A stretch of 15,568 nucleotides of DNA from Candidatus Pelagibacter sp. TMED165 (GTDB lineage: Bacteria > Pseudomonadota > Alphaproteobacteria > Pelagibacterales > Pelagibacteraceae), in assembly GCA_002171035.2 (NCBI GenBank), contig NHHO02000017.1, positions 1-15,568 on the forward strand. Direction: 5' to 3'. The notes under the pieces were generated by a model, which was given only the letters and a program-made list of their open reading frames with translations, was not told the origin of the DNA and ran no database searches. Of the stretch, positions 1 through 9,167 are shown one piece after another. The position numbers were made by a program, and so were the translations under genes. Position 1 is the first letter of the stretch, and the number at the start of each line of letters is the position of its first letter.

Positions 1-53
1 AAGGCGCCGATTTAACCAAATTGCAGGCGCTTTATAAATGTAGCTAAACAGGA
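1..53 (+). ncRNA. SAM-II riboswitch aptamer upstream of metX
   Basis: S-adenosylmethionine-binding aptamer of the SAM-II class, a compact H-type pseudoknot that lowers methionine-gene expression when SAM is abundant. Stem P1 pairs 1-8 with 26-33 (eight pairs, one G-U). The loop carries the conserved GATTTAACC (9-17) and TTGCA (21-25). The 3' strand TGTAGCTAAA (39-48) supplies the second pseudoknot strand: 21-25 can pair with 39-43. Compared from memory with the marine SAM-II reference used for the crystal structure, segment lengths are identical and the last P1 pair is changed from U-A to C-G, a compensatory change. It is followed by a purine-rich AGGAGA (50-55). The gene downstream, metX, is the classic target of this class. 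The promoter must lie left of the window, and the 5' end may extend beyond base 1. Confidence 0.93.
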
Positions 54-71
54 GATAGCCCGGTTTAGCTG
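41..71 (+). promoter_or_regulatory. Putative antiterminator of the SAM-II switch
   Basis: AGCTAAAC (42-49), part of the conserved 3' strand of the SAM-II aptamer, is perfectly complementary to GTTTAGCT (63-70); T41-G71 adds a wobble pair. This hairpin uses the loop and upper 3' arm of the downstream terminator and traps the terminator's 5' arm in its own loop, so the two folds exclude each other. SAM binding should lock 39-48 in the pseudoknot and free the terminator. Without SAM, 42-49 can pair with 63-70 and allow read-through into metX. The pairing is seen in the sequence; the switching is inferred. Confidence 0.7.
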
Positions 72-83
72 GGCTTTTTTTTT
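57..83 (+). terminator. Intrinsic terminator in the metX leader
   Basis: AGCCC (57-61) pairs with GGGCT (71-75). The stem can be extended inward by G62-T70 and G63-C69, leaving the loop TTTAG. Nine consecutive T (75-83) follow, of which T75 closes the stem. This is the most GC-rich hairpin in the window and a textbook Rho-independent terminator. It stops 2 nt before the metX ATG, so it must act as an attenuator of metX-metW-gloB controlled by the SAM-II aptamer rather than as the end of an upstream gene. Confidence 0.88.
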
Positions 84-85
84 AT

Positions 86-1213
86 ATGAACAAAAATAAT
101 GACAAAATTAAACACTTAATAATAAAAAAACCATTAAAGTTAGATTGCGGTACTATAATCGAAAACTATCCAATTGCATATGAAACTTATGGCAGTCTTA
201 ACAGCAACAAAGATAACGCAATCTTAATATTTCATGCTCTGACAGGAGATCAATTTGCTAGCGGAAAAAACCCTGTTACAAAAAGGGATGGTTGGTGGAA
301 TACAATTGTTGGAAAAAATAAATCTTTAGATACTAATAAATATTTTATTATTTGTGCAAATGTTTTAGGTGGATGCATGGGCAGTTATGGTCCTAGCTCC
401 TTAAATACTAAAACAGGTAAACCTTTTGGAACAAATTTCCCAATAATTACAATTAATGACATGGTTAATGCTCAATATAATTTATTAGATTTTTTTGAAA
501 TCGAAAAGTTATTTTGTGTCATTGGCGGTTCTATGGGTGGAATGCAAGTTTTGCAATTTGTTTCAAATTTTCCAAATAAAACAAAAAATGCTATTCCTAT
601 CGCTTGTACAGCTAGTCATTCAGCTCAAAATATTGCTTTTAATGAGCTAGGAAGACAATCAATAATGGCAGATATAAATTGGCAACGAGGAAAATATAAT
701 TTAAGTGATAATTCGCCCGACAAAGGTTTAGCGGTAGCTAGAATGGCTGCCCATATTACTTATCTATCAAAAAAAGGTTTGCAAGAAAAGTTTGGTAGAA
801 AGCTTCAGGAAAGAGACTCGCTTGAATTCGGATTTGATGCAGACTTTCAAATAGAAAGCTATTTGCGATACCAAGGTTCTATATTTGTTGATAGGTTTGA
901 TGCAAATAGTTATTTATATATCACAAGGGCCATGGATTATTTTGACTTAACAAAACAATTTAATGGAAATTTGTCTGCAGCATTTAAAAAATCAAAAACT
1001 AAGTTCTTGATTATATCGTTTACATCAGATTGGCTTTATCCTACTTCTGAAAATAGAGAAATAGTAATTGCTTTGAATTCAATAGGTGCCGATGTAGGAT
1101 TTGTTGAAATTAAATCAGACAAGGGACATGATTCTTTTCTTTTGGAGACTCCAGATTTTTTAAGCACAATCAAAAATTTTATAAATAATTCTTATGAGGA
1201 AAAAAATGAATAA
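86..1213 (+). CDS. metX: Homoserine O-acyltransferase MetX
   Basis: Cytoplasmic alpha/beta-hydrolase-fold enzyme that acylates the hydroxyl of L-homoserine from acyl-CoA, the committing step of methionine synthesis, giving O-acetyl- or O-succinylhomoserine for direct sulfhydrylation or the cystathionine route. Length 375 aa, normal for the family. The nucleophile Ser149 lies in GGSMGGMQ, the acid Asp315 in FTSDWLYP and the base His348 in KGHDSFLLE; other family blocks are FHALTGD (49-55) and ANVLGGCMGSYGPSS (91-105). ATG 86 is the first usable start: the frame upstream is closed by TAG at 56-58 with no other start codon. No Shine-Dalgarno lies next to it; the closest purine run, AGGAGA, is about 30 nt upstream, before the terminator hairpin. 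The last 8 nt overlap metW. Whether acetyl-CoA or succinyl-CoA is the donor cannot be told, because many proteobacterial MetX proteins are succinyltransferases. Confidence 0.96.
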   Translation: MNKNNDKIKHLIIKKPLKLDCGTIIENYPIAYETYGSLNSNKDNAILIFHALTGDQFASGKNPVTKRDGWWNTIVGKNKSLDTNKYFIICANVLGGCMGSYGPSSLNTKTGKPFGTNFPIITINDMVNAQYNLLDFFEIEKLFCVIGGSMGGMQVLQFVSNFPNKTKNAIPIACTASHSAQNIAFNELGRQSIMADINWQRGKYNLSDNSPDKGLAVARMAAHITYLSKKGLQEKFGRKLQERDSLEFGFDADFQIESYLRYQGSIFVDRFDANSYLYITRAMDYFDLTKQFNGNLSAAFKKSKTKFLIISFTSDWLYPTSENREIVIALNSIGADVGFVEIKSDKGHDSFLLETPDFLSTIKNFINNSYEEKNE

Positions 1214-1826
1214 TGAATTTAATATTATATCAAAATTAGTACATAAAGACTCTAAGATCCTTGATGTTGGTTGTGGAGATGGTGAATTAATGAAATTGAT
1301 AAAAGATGTTAAAACCAAAAATATTAGAGGTTTAGAAATATCAAAATTCAATGTCCAAAAATGTATTTCAAAAGGACTTACCGTAATTGAAGGTGATGCA
1401 GAAAATGATTTGAAACAGTTTCCAAACCTTTCTTTTGATTATGTTATTTTAAATCAAACACTTCAAGCTTTTCTGAACCCTGAAAACGTAATTAATGAGT
1501 TGTTAAGAGTTGGTAAAAAAGCAATTGTAACTATTCCTAATTTTGGATATTGGAAAGTTAGATTGCAACTTCTGTTTAGGGGAACCATGCCAATTACAAA
1601 AAATTTGCCGAATGAGTGGTATAACACCCCAAATTTACACATGTGTACAATTAAAGACTTTTTTAATTTTTGTATTAAAAGAAAAATTAATGTCTATTCA
1701 GCGCTGGCTTTAAATAATGAAATAGATTCGAAAAATTGGAATAATAAGAAAATAAGTATAAATAAAAATAATCTTGAATATAAAAATTTTTTCTCTGAAT
1801 TAGGAATTTTTTTATTGGAGAGATAA
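1206..1826 (+). CDS. metW: MetW, methyltransferase-fold partner of MetX
   Basis: 206-aa protein with a class I SAM-dependent methyltransferase fold. Motif I is ILDVGCGDGEL at about residues 17-27, followed by an acidic strand end (GLEIS) and a post-motif TIPNFGYWKVR block typical of MetW. In many proteobacteria MetW is encoded next to MetX and is needed for, or stimulates, homoserine acylation; a methyl-transfer reaction has not been firmly assigned. The start at 1206 is preferred over the in-frame ATG at 1194 because GAGGA (1196-1200) sits 5 nt before 1206 and the product then begins directly with the family's N-terminus. It overlaps the metX stop by 8 nt, so translation is probably coupled, and it shares SAM-II control with metX. 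Confidence 0.93.
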   Translation: MNNEFNIISKLVHKDSKILDVGCGDGELMKLIKDVKTKNIRGLEISKFNVQKCISKGLTVIEGDAENDLKQFPNLSFDYVILNQTLQAFLNPENVINELLRVGKKAIVTIPNFGYWKVRLQLLFRGTMPITKNLPNEWYNTPNLHMCTIKDFFNFCIKRKINVYSALALNNEIDSKNWNNKKISINKNNLEYKNFFSELGIFLLER

Positions 1827-1827
1827 T

Positions 1828-2589
1828 ATGGATATTAAAATTATTAAATGCTTAGATGATAATTATTCTTATCTTTTGATTGATAAGATCAATTCAACTT
1901 GTTGTGTGGTAGACCCTGGGGAGCCAGAGGTTGTAAAAGAAATAATTGAAAAAAAAAAATTAAAACTTAATTTTATTCTAAATACTCATCATCACTTTGA
2001 TCATGTCGGAGGTAATATAGTTTTGAAAAAAGAATTTGGAGCTAAAGTTCTTGGGTACTCAGATGATAAAAATAGGATTCCAGGAATTGATATTTTTTTG
2101 AATGACGGAGATGTTTGGGAAGAAGGAAATTTTAAAGCAAAAATTTTCCATATTCCTGGGCATACTTCAGGACACATTTGTTTTAACTTTTTTGAAGAAA
2201 AATTATTATTTACTGGAGATACTCTTTTTTCATTAGGATGTGGTAGAGTTTTTGAAGGAACATATTCTCAAATGCTTAATTCACTTAATTTAATTAAAAA
2301 ATTTCCACCTGAAACAAAAGTTTATTTTGGTCATGAATATACTCAAAATAATTTAAACTTCTGTAAAAAGTACGATGCAAATAATTCTTTTTTAAAAGAA
2401 AAAGAAATATCGATAAAATCTAAGTTAAAAATAAATGAACCGACTACCCCAGTATCATTGGAAGAAGAGCTAAAAACAAATATTTTTTTAAGATGTAACG
2501 ACAAACTTTTAAAAAGTAATCTTGGATTAAATAATGCCTCTGAGGAGCAAATTTTTAAAAAATTAAGGGATTTAAAAGACTCTTTTTAA
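1828..2589 (+). CDS. gloB: Hydroxyacylglutathione hydrolase (glyoxalase II)
   Basis: Cytoplasmic metallo-beta-lactamase-fold enzyme that hydrolyses S-lactoylglutathione to D-lactate and glutathione, the second step of methylglyoxal detoxification. Length 253 aa, typical of bacterial GloB. The binuclear metal site is complete: THHHFDH (53-59), His112 in GHTSGH, Asp131 in FTGDTLF and His169 in YFGHEYT. The GCGRVFEGT block (137-145) and the C-terminal helical domain of glyoxalase II, ending in a KKLRDLKDSF-like tail, separate it from generic MBL hydrolases. It starts 1 nt after the metW stop with GGAGAG (1817-1822) as ribosome binding site, so it is the third gene of the SAM-regulated transcript. 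The link to methionine is positional only. The stop codon lies within a hairpin (2567-2594). Confidence 0.93.
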   Translation: MDIKIIKCLDDNYSYLLIDKINSTCCVVDPGEPEVVKEIIEKKKLKLNFILNTHHHFDHVGGNIVLKKEFGAKVLGYSDDKNRIPGIDIFLNDGDVWEEGNFKAKIFHIPGHTSGHICFNFFEEKLLFTGDTLFSLGCGRVFEGTYSQMLNSLNLIKKFPPETKVYFGHEYTQNNLNFCKKYDANNSFLKEKEISIKSKLKINEPTTPVSLEEELKTNIFLRCNDKLLKSNLGLNNASEEQIFKKLRDLKDSF

Positions 2590-2594
2590 ATCTT
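2567..2594 (+). terminator. Putative terminator hairpin over the gloB stop codon
   Basis: GATTTAAAAG (2569-2578) pairs with TTTTTAAATC (2583-2592) across the 4-nt loop ACTC; the innermost pair is G-U, and two further G-U pairs (2567, 2568 with 2594, 2593) can extend the base. The gloB stop TAA (2587-2589) is in the 3' arm. The T-run is inside the 3' arm and the sequence after it (AAATCTTGAC) is only moderately T-rich, so this is a weaker terminator than the one before metX. Its position, just before the rplU promoter, suits the end of the metX-metW-gloB transcript. Confidence 0.5.
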
Positions 2595-2599
2595 AAATC

Positions 2600-2627
2600 T
2601 TGACTTGATGTTCCTACAAGTTATATT
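2600..2627 (+). promoter_or_regulatory. Sigma70-type promoter for rplU-rpmA
   Basis: A -35 box TTGACT (2600-2605) is followed after 16 nt by a -10 box TATATT (2622-2627). Each differs from the consensus by one base. Transcription would start near 2634, giving a leader of about 20 nt with AGGAAA (2643-2648) as ribosome binding site for rplU. It lies in the only gap (65 nt) between gloB and rplU, directly after the presumed gloB terminator. Confidence 0.7.
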
Positions 2628-2654
2628 GCCATAATTTAAAATAGGAAATAGTTT

Positions 2655-3068
2655 ATGTCATTTGCAATAATTGAAACTGGTGGAAAACAATACAAAGTTT
2701 CTGCAAGTAAAATTTTAGAGATTGAAAAACTTCATGCAGAAGTTGGAAAAACAATAAAATTTGATAAAGTTTTATTACTAAATGATGATAAAACTACTGA
2801 AATTGGCAGCCCAAATATTGATGGTGCCATAGTTGAAGCTAAACTTCTTAAAAATGTTAAAGATAGGACTATTTTAGTTTTTCATAAAAGAAGAAGAAAA
2901 CATTCTAGAAAAAAGAATGGCCATAGGCAACAACATTCCAAAATTCAAATCACAAAGATTTTATCTAAAGACGGTAAAGTTATTTCAGAATTTAATTTGG
3001 CAGTAAAAAAAGTTAAAAGTGAGGACGTAAAGGCTTCAGCAAAGAGAATTAAAAAAGAGAGTAAATAA
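2655..3068 (+). CDS. rplU: 50S ribosomal protein L21 (bL21)
   Basis: Large-subunit ribosomal protein that binds 23S rRNA. Family hallmarks are AIIETGGKQYKV at the N-terminus (residues 4-15), VLLLNDDKTTEIGSPNIDGA in the beta-barrel and the basic RNA-binding loop FHKRRRKHSRKKNGHRQQHSKIQITKI (about 76-102). At 137 aa it is some 30 residues longer than the roughly 103-aa minimal protein: from about residue 105 a Lys/Ser/Val-rich tail follows, as in many alphaproteobacterial L21 proteins. AGGAAA 6 nt before the ATG supports the start. It is first in its transcript, with its own promoter upstream and rpmA starting directly after its stop. Confidence 0.97.
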   Translation: MSFAIIETGGKQYKVSASKILEIEKLHAEVGKTIKFDKVLLLNDDKTTEIGSPNIDGAIVEAKLLKNVKDRTILVFHKRRRKHSRKKNGHRQQHSKIQITKILSKDGKVISEFNLAVKKVKSEDVKASAKRIKKESK

Positions 3069-5426
<2,358 letters not shown>

Positions 5427-5427
5427 T

Positions 5428-6669
5428 ATGAAGTATTTATTAAAAGTTGGACATAATTCCAAAAAAGCTTATGAAAAACTAAGAAAAATTGATCACAAAA
5501 AAATAATAGAGTCTTTAGAAACCTACAATAAAAGTATTTTAAAAAACAAAAATCAAATCATTCGAGCTAATTTAAAAGACGTAAAAAATGTAAAAAGAAA
5601 ACATTTAGTAGATAGGCTTGTTCTTAATGATAGAAGAATAGAAAGCATCAGAAGCTCAATCGATCAAATTACAAAATTTAAAAATCCTGTTGGAAAAATA
5701 TTACAAAAATGGAGCAGGCCGAACAAATTGAATATTAAAAAAGTTTCAACTCCTATAGGAGTGATAGGTGTTATATATGAAAGCAGACCTAATGTTACTG
5801 CTGATGTAGCAGCATTATGTTTAAAATCAGGTAATTGTGGAATTTTAAGAGGAGGATCAGAAGCATTTAAGACAAACAAAATTCTTGCTGATTTATTTAG
5901 GAATTCTTTAAGAAGAAAAAATATTGACCCTAATGTAATTCAGTTTATCGAGAGAAAAGATAGAAAGATTGTCGATTTTATGCTTTCCAAGATGAGTAAG
6001 TACATTGATGTTATTGTTCCCAGGGGAGGAAAAAATCTTGTTGAAAAAGTTCAAAGATTTTCAAATATACATGTCATTGGACATCTTGAAGGTTTATGTC
6101 ATATATATGTTGATAAATCGGCTGATTTAAAAACTGCAGAAAAAGTTGTTGTTAACGCAAAAATGAGAAGAACAAGTATTTGTGGTGCACTTGAAACTCT
6201 TTTATTAAACGAGAAAACTATAAAGAGTCACGGTATTAAAATAATAAATTCTTTAATAAAAAAAGGTTGCGAGGTAAGAGTTGATAAAAAAATTAATAAG
6301 TTTTATAAAAATAGGTTAAAAAATGCTACTGACACAGATTGGAAAACTGAGTATTTAGATGCAAAAATATCTATAAAGTCTGTTAAAAACGTTGATGAAG
6401 CAGTAAATCATATTTTAAAATATGGAACTATGCATACTGATGGAATTATATGCACTAATACTAAAACAGCTGAGCACTTCTTAAATGGAGTGAATAGTTC
6501 AATTGCAATGCTAAATGTATCAACTCAATTTGCTGATGGTGGGGAGTTTGGTTTCGGAGGAGAAATAGGAATTTCAACAAACAAACTACCGCCTAGAGGA
6601 CCTGTAGGAATAGATCAATTAACCTCTTATAAATATGTTGTTTCAGGAAAAGGTATTATTCGATCTTAA
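5428..6669 (+). CDS. proA: Gamma-glutamyl phosphate reductase
   Basis: Second proline-biosynthesis step: NADPH-dependent reduction of gamma-glutamyl phosphate to glutamate semialdehyde, which cyclises to pyrroline-5-carboxylate. It is 413 aa with the aldehyde-dehydrogenase fold. The catalytic cysteine is Cys252 in MRRTSICGALETLL. Other family blocks are PIGVIGVIYESRPNVTADV (109-127), LRGGSEAF (140-147), VPRGGKNLV (198-206), and near the C-terminus the FADGGEFGFGGEIGISTNKLPPRGPVG region, which is strongly diagnostic. It starts 1 nt after the proB stop with no clear Shine-Dalgarno, as expected for a coupled gene. The final proline enzyme, proC, is not in the window. Confidence 0.97.
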   Translation: MKYLLKVGHNSKKAYEKLRKIDHKKIIESLETYNKSILKNKNQIIRANLKDVKNVKRKHLVDRLVLNDRRIESIRSSIDQITKFKNPVGKILQKWSRPNKLNIKKVSTPIGVIGVIYESRPNVTADVAALCLKSGNCGILRGGSEAFKTNKILADLFRNSLRRKNIDPNVIQFIERKDRKIVDFMLSKMSKYIDVIVPRGGKNLVEKVQRFSNIHVIGHLEGLCHIYVDKSADLKTAEKVVVNAKMRRTSICGALETLLLNEKTIKSHGIKIINSLIKKGCEVRVDKKINKFYKNRLKNATDTDWKTEYLDAKISIKSVKNVDEAVNHILKYGTMHTDGIICTNTKTAEHFLNGVNSSIAMLNVSTQFADGGEFGFGGEIGISTNKLPPRGPVGIDQLTSYKYVVSGKGIIRS

Positions 6670-6677
6670 ATAATTTG

Positions 6678-7214
6678 ATGCAAAAATATGCTTCTAAATC
6701 TTATGGTTTATTTGGTGGAAGTTTTGACCCACCCCATTATGGGCATTTGAAAATATCAAAAGTTTCTATTCGTAAATTTAATTTAAAAAAGTTATACTGG
6801 GTAATTACAAAAAAAAATCCGTTTAAGAAAAAAACATATTTTTCACTTCAAATAAGACAAGCAAGTTGTAAAAAAATTGTAAAAAAAGAGAGAAAAATTG
6901 AAATTATTTATATAGAAAATTTAATTAAATCTACAAGAACAATTAATGTCATCAAGTACTTTAAGAAAAAAAATAAATTTGCTAAAATCTATCTTATAAT
7001 TGGCTCAGATAATCTAATAAACTTTCATAAATGGCTAAAATTCAGGGAAATCCTTAAACTATGTGTTTTAGTTGTTTTTTCTAGGAAAGGTTATGACAAA
7101 AAAGCAAAAAATTCAGCTATAATGAGACGATTGAAAAGCAAAAATATCATATTTATTAAAAAGCCAAAAATAGATATATCTTCAAGTAGAATAAGAAAGT
7201 TATTAAAAAATTAA
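6678..7214 (+). CDS. nadD: Nicotinate-nucleotide adenylyltransferase
   Basis: Adds AMP from ATP to nicotinic acid mononucleotide, giving deamido-NAD on the way to NAD. The nucleotidyltransferase fold is clear: GLFGGSFDPPHYGHL (10-24) with the (T/H)xGH-type ATP site, the WVITKKNPFK substrate block (41-50), IIGSDNL (107-113) and the ISSSRIR signature (167-173). ATG 6678 is chosen over the TTG one codon upstream. It gives 178 aa, slightly short for the family; the protein is very Lys-rich. It lies 8 nt after proA, and its TAA shares its last base with the rsfS ATG (TAATG). proB-proA-nadD-rsfS is a conserved alphaproteobacterial order. Confidence 0.94.
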   Translation: MQKYASKSYGLFGGSFDPPHYGHLKISKVSIRKFNLKKLYWVITKKNPFKKKTYFSLQIRQASCKKIVKKERKIEIIYIENLIKSTRTINVIKYFKKKNKFAKIYLIIGSDNLINFHKWLKFREILKLCVLVVFSRKGYDKKAKNSAIMRRLKSKNIIFIKKPKIDISSSRIRKLLKN

Positions 7215-7561
7215 TGGAAGTTAACAAAATAAAAAAAATAATTCAAAGTACACTTGATGACAATAAGGCTATGAATATAGTTACTTTAAATCTAAAAAAT
7301 AAATCTCAAATAGCTGACTATATGATAATTGCATCAGGAACTTCGTCTAGGCATTTGCAATCACTTTCAGAAATTCTGTTAGTAGAATTAAAAAAAAAAG
7401 GTCTAATTGAATGCAGAATAGAAGGTAAAGAAAGTAACGACTGGAAACTAGTGGATGCAATTGATATAATTGTACATATTTTTCATCCTAAAAAAAGAGA
7501 GTTTTATGATCTCGAAAAAATGTGGTCTGAAACCCTTCCTAAAGAGAAAGCTATGATATGA
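7214..7561 (+). CDS. rsfS: Ribosomal silencing factor RsfS (Iojap family)
   Basis: RsfS binds ribosomal protein uL14 on the 50S subunit and blocks joining of subunits, lowering translation in starvation or stationary phase. The 115-aa protein shows the family core ADYMIIASGTSSRHLQSLSE (34-53), the IEGKESNDWKLVDAIDIIVHIF block (69-90) and the closing REFYDLEKMW (95-104). It overlaps nadD by 1 nt (TAATG) and ctpA by 4 nt (ATGA), both typical of coupled translation. In many bacteria rlmH, a 23S rRNA methyltransferase gene, follows rsfS; here ctpA follows directly. Confidence 0.95.
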   Translation: MEVNKIKKIIQSTLDDNKAMNIVTLNLKNKSQIADYMIIASGTSSRHLQSLSEILLVELKKKGLIECRIEGKESNDWKLVDAIDIIVHIFHPKKREFYDLEKMWSETLPKEKAMI

Positions 7562-8691
7562 AAAAAATAATTTTAATTGTAATGTTTGTAACATTCTCAT
7601 CCTATAGTTTTTCAAATGTCTCAGACAAAATGTATGAAAAAATTGATTTATTTGGAGAAGTTTTAGAAAAAATTAAAGAGGACTACGTCGATGACATTAA
7701 TCAGGTTGATGTCATGGACTCAGCTATTAATGGTGTTTTGCAATCTTTGGATCCCTATTCAGCTTACATGAGTCCAGAACTATTCGAAAGCATGCAAACT
7801 GATACAAGAGGAGAGTTTGGTGGTCTAGGAATTGAAATAGGTATGGAAGCAGGAGTAGTAAAAGTGATTTCTCCAATTGATGATACACCTGCATCTAAAG
7901 CTGGTATCAAATCTGGAGATTACATTGTGCAAATTGACGGTGAACAGGTACAAGGTAAATCATTGATGGAAGCAGTTAAATTAATGCGAGGTCCAATAGG
8001 CACAAGCATAAAACTTACTATTAGAAGAAAAAATATAAAAAAACCATTAGAATTTAATGTTAAAAGAGCAGTTATTGAAGTTAAATCTGTGAGCTCAAAA
8101 ATTATTGGTAACAAGAAAAAAATCGGTTATGTAAGGCTTAAATCATTCAATGAAAATAGTGACGAACAATTCTTTAAAATTGTAAAGAATTTTGAAAAGA
8201 AGTTTAAGCCCGTAGGTTATATTATTGACTTAAGAAATAATCCCGGGGGTCTACTAACCCAAGCTATAAGTATTACAGACTTTTTTTTAGATGATGGTGA
8301 GATAGTTTCAACAAAAGGTAGAAAAATATCAGAAACTAGAAGATTCTTTGCAAAGCAAGGAGATGGGGTAGAAGGTAAGCCGGTGATAATTTTAATAAAT
8401 AACGGTTCGGCTTCAGCCTCAGAAATACTAGCTGGTGCCTTAAAAGACCACAAAAGAGCTATCATTTTAGGGGAGAGCTCGTACGGAAAGGGCTCAGTAC
8501 AATCGATTATACCTCTTAAAAATGGAGGGGGCATAAGATTAACAATATCAAAATATTATTTACCATCAGGTAAATCAATTTCGGAAGTTGGTGTAACTCC
8601 AGATATAATAGTAGAAGAGTCAAACGATGATTTTATAATTGATTCAGCAAATGATAATCAATTAAACTATGCAGTAAAACTTTTTAAATGA
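7558..8691 (+). CDS. ctpA: Exported carboxyl-terminal processing protease (S41)
   Basis: Periplasmic serine protease of the tail-specific/CtpA family, which trims or degrades exported proteins from the C-terminus. Residues 1-19 are a signal peptide: MKK, a hydrophobic stretch IILIVMFVTF, and a Ser-rich end. A PDZ domain spans about 86-170 (GEFGGLGIEIG, then SPIDDTPASKAGIKSGDYIVQIDG). The catalytic domain has IDLRNNPGGLL (223-233), Ser286 in NNGSASASEIL, and Lys311 and Gln315 in SYGKGSVQS; the Ser-Lys gap of 25 matches the CtpB-type Ser/Lys/Gln triad. At 377 aa it is shorter than the usual 430-450, mainly at the C-terminus. It overlaps rsfS and rppH by 4 nt each. Alphaproteobacteria often carry a murein-hydrolase activator gene before ctpA; none is present. 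Confidence 0.93.
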   Translation: MKKIILIVMFVTFSSYSFSNVSDKMYEKIDLFGEVLEKIKEDYVDDINQVDVMDSAINGVLQSLDPYSAYMSPELFESMQTDTRGEFGGLGIEIGMEAGVVKVISPIDDTPASKAGIKSGDYIVQIDGEQVQGKSLMEAVKLMRGPIGTSIKLTIRRKNIKKPLEFNVKRAVIEVKSVSSKIIGNKKKIGYVRLKSFNENSDEQFFKIVKNFEKKFKPVGYIIDLRNNPGGLLTQAISITDFFLDDGEIVSTKGRKISETRRFFAKQGDGVEGKPVIILINNGSASASEILAGALKDHKRAIILGESSYGKGSVQSIIPLKNGGGIRLTISKYYLPSGKSISEVGVTPDIIVEESNDDFIIDSANDNQLNYAVKLFK

Positions 8692-9167
8692 GTGAGATTA
8701 AAAGAAATGTTTTACCTCTAAGAATTGGTGTTGGAATAATTGTTTTAAATCATAACAATCAAGTTTTCGTAGGTAAGCGTAAAGATAATCCAATAGACAG
8801 GTGGCAAATGCCTCAAGGAGGAGTTGATAAAAATGAACCTTTACTTACTGCAATGAAAAGAGAGCTTTTCGAAGAAACAAGCATAACAAATATTCAAATT
8901 ATTAAAGAACTGAACGATTGGTTTGAATACTATTTGCCTAAAAACCTAGTTGGAAAGATATGGAGAGGAAGATTTAGAGGCCAAAAGCAAAAATGGTTTA
9001 TAGTAAAGTTTATAGGTGATGAAAAAGAAATAAATATAAATACAAAACATCCTGAATTTATTGAGTGGAAATGGCTAGAGATTGACGAATTGCCGAATGT
9101 AATCGTTGATTTTAAAAAAAGAGTTTATGATAAACTTGTTTTACAAATAAAAGGAATTATCAATTAA
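8688..9167 (+). CDS. rppH: RNA pyrophosphohydrolase (Nudix)
   Basis: Removes pyrophosphate from the 5' triphosphate end of RNAs, which opens mRNA to 5'-end-dependent RNase E decay. The 159-aa protein has the RppH start LRIGVGIIVLN, then RWQMPQGGVD (38-47) and the Nudix box Gly44 to Ile66, with the metal-binding Arg58-Glu59 and Glu62-Glu63 of RELFEETSI. Position 65 is Ser where the Nudix consensus has Gly. WFEYYLPKNLVGKIWRGRFRGQKQKWF (72-98) and the later EFIEWKWLEIDELP block (124-137) are typical of RppH as opposed to MutT. ATG overlaps the ctpA stop by 4 nt. It ends this operon and overlaps the convergent atpC by 8 nt. Confidence 0.94.
   Translation: MSEIKRNVLPLRIGVGIIVLNHNNQVFVGKRKDNPIDRWQMPQGGVDKNEPLLTAMKRELFEETSITNIQIIKELNDWFEYYLPKNLVGKIWRGRFRGQKQKWFIVKFIGDEKEININTKHPEFIEWKWLEIDELPNVIVDFKKRVYDKLVLQIKGIIN

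Noticed and set aside
50..86. A second, tandem SAM aptamer (SAM-V) after SAM-II, as known in some marine alphaproteobacteria
   Set aside because: Only the terminator hairpin and T-run lie between the aptamer and the ATG; there is no room and no second copy of the core.
1194..1205. Upstream ATG giving metW four extra residues (MRKK)
   Set aside because: The GAGGA ribosome binding site overlaps this codon and is correctly spaced for the ATG at 1206; homologues start at the second Met.
6675..6677. TTG start for nadD one codon before ATG
   Set aside because: An ATG follows immediately and no ribosome binding site favours the TTG.
7558..8691. ctpA as a broken gene because it is short
   Set aside because: Signal peptide, PDZ domain and the Ser/Lys/Gln triad are all present, and the stop overlaps the rppH start in the usual ATGA manner; only the C-terminal tail is reduced.
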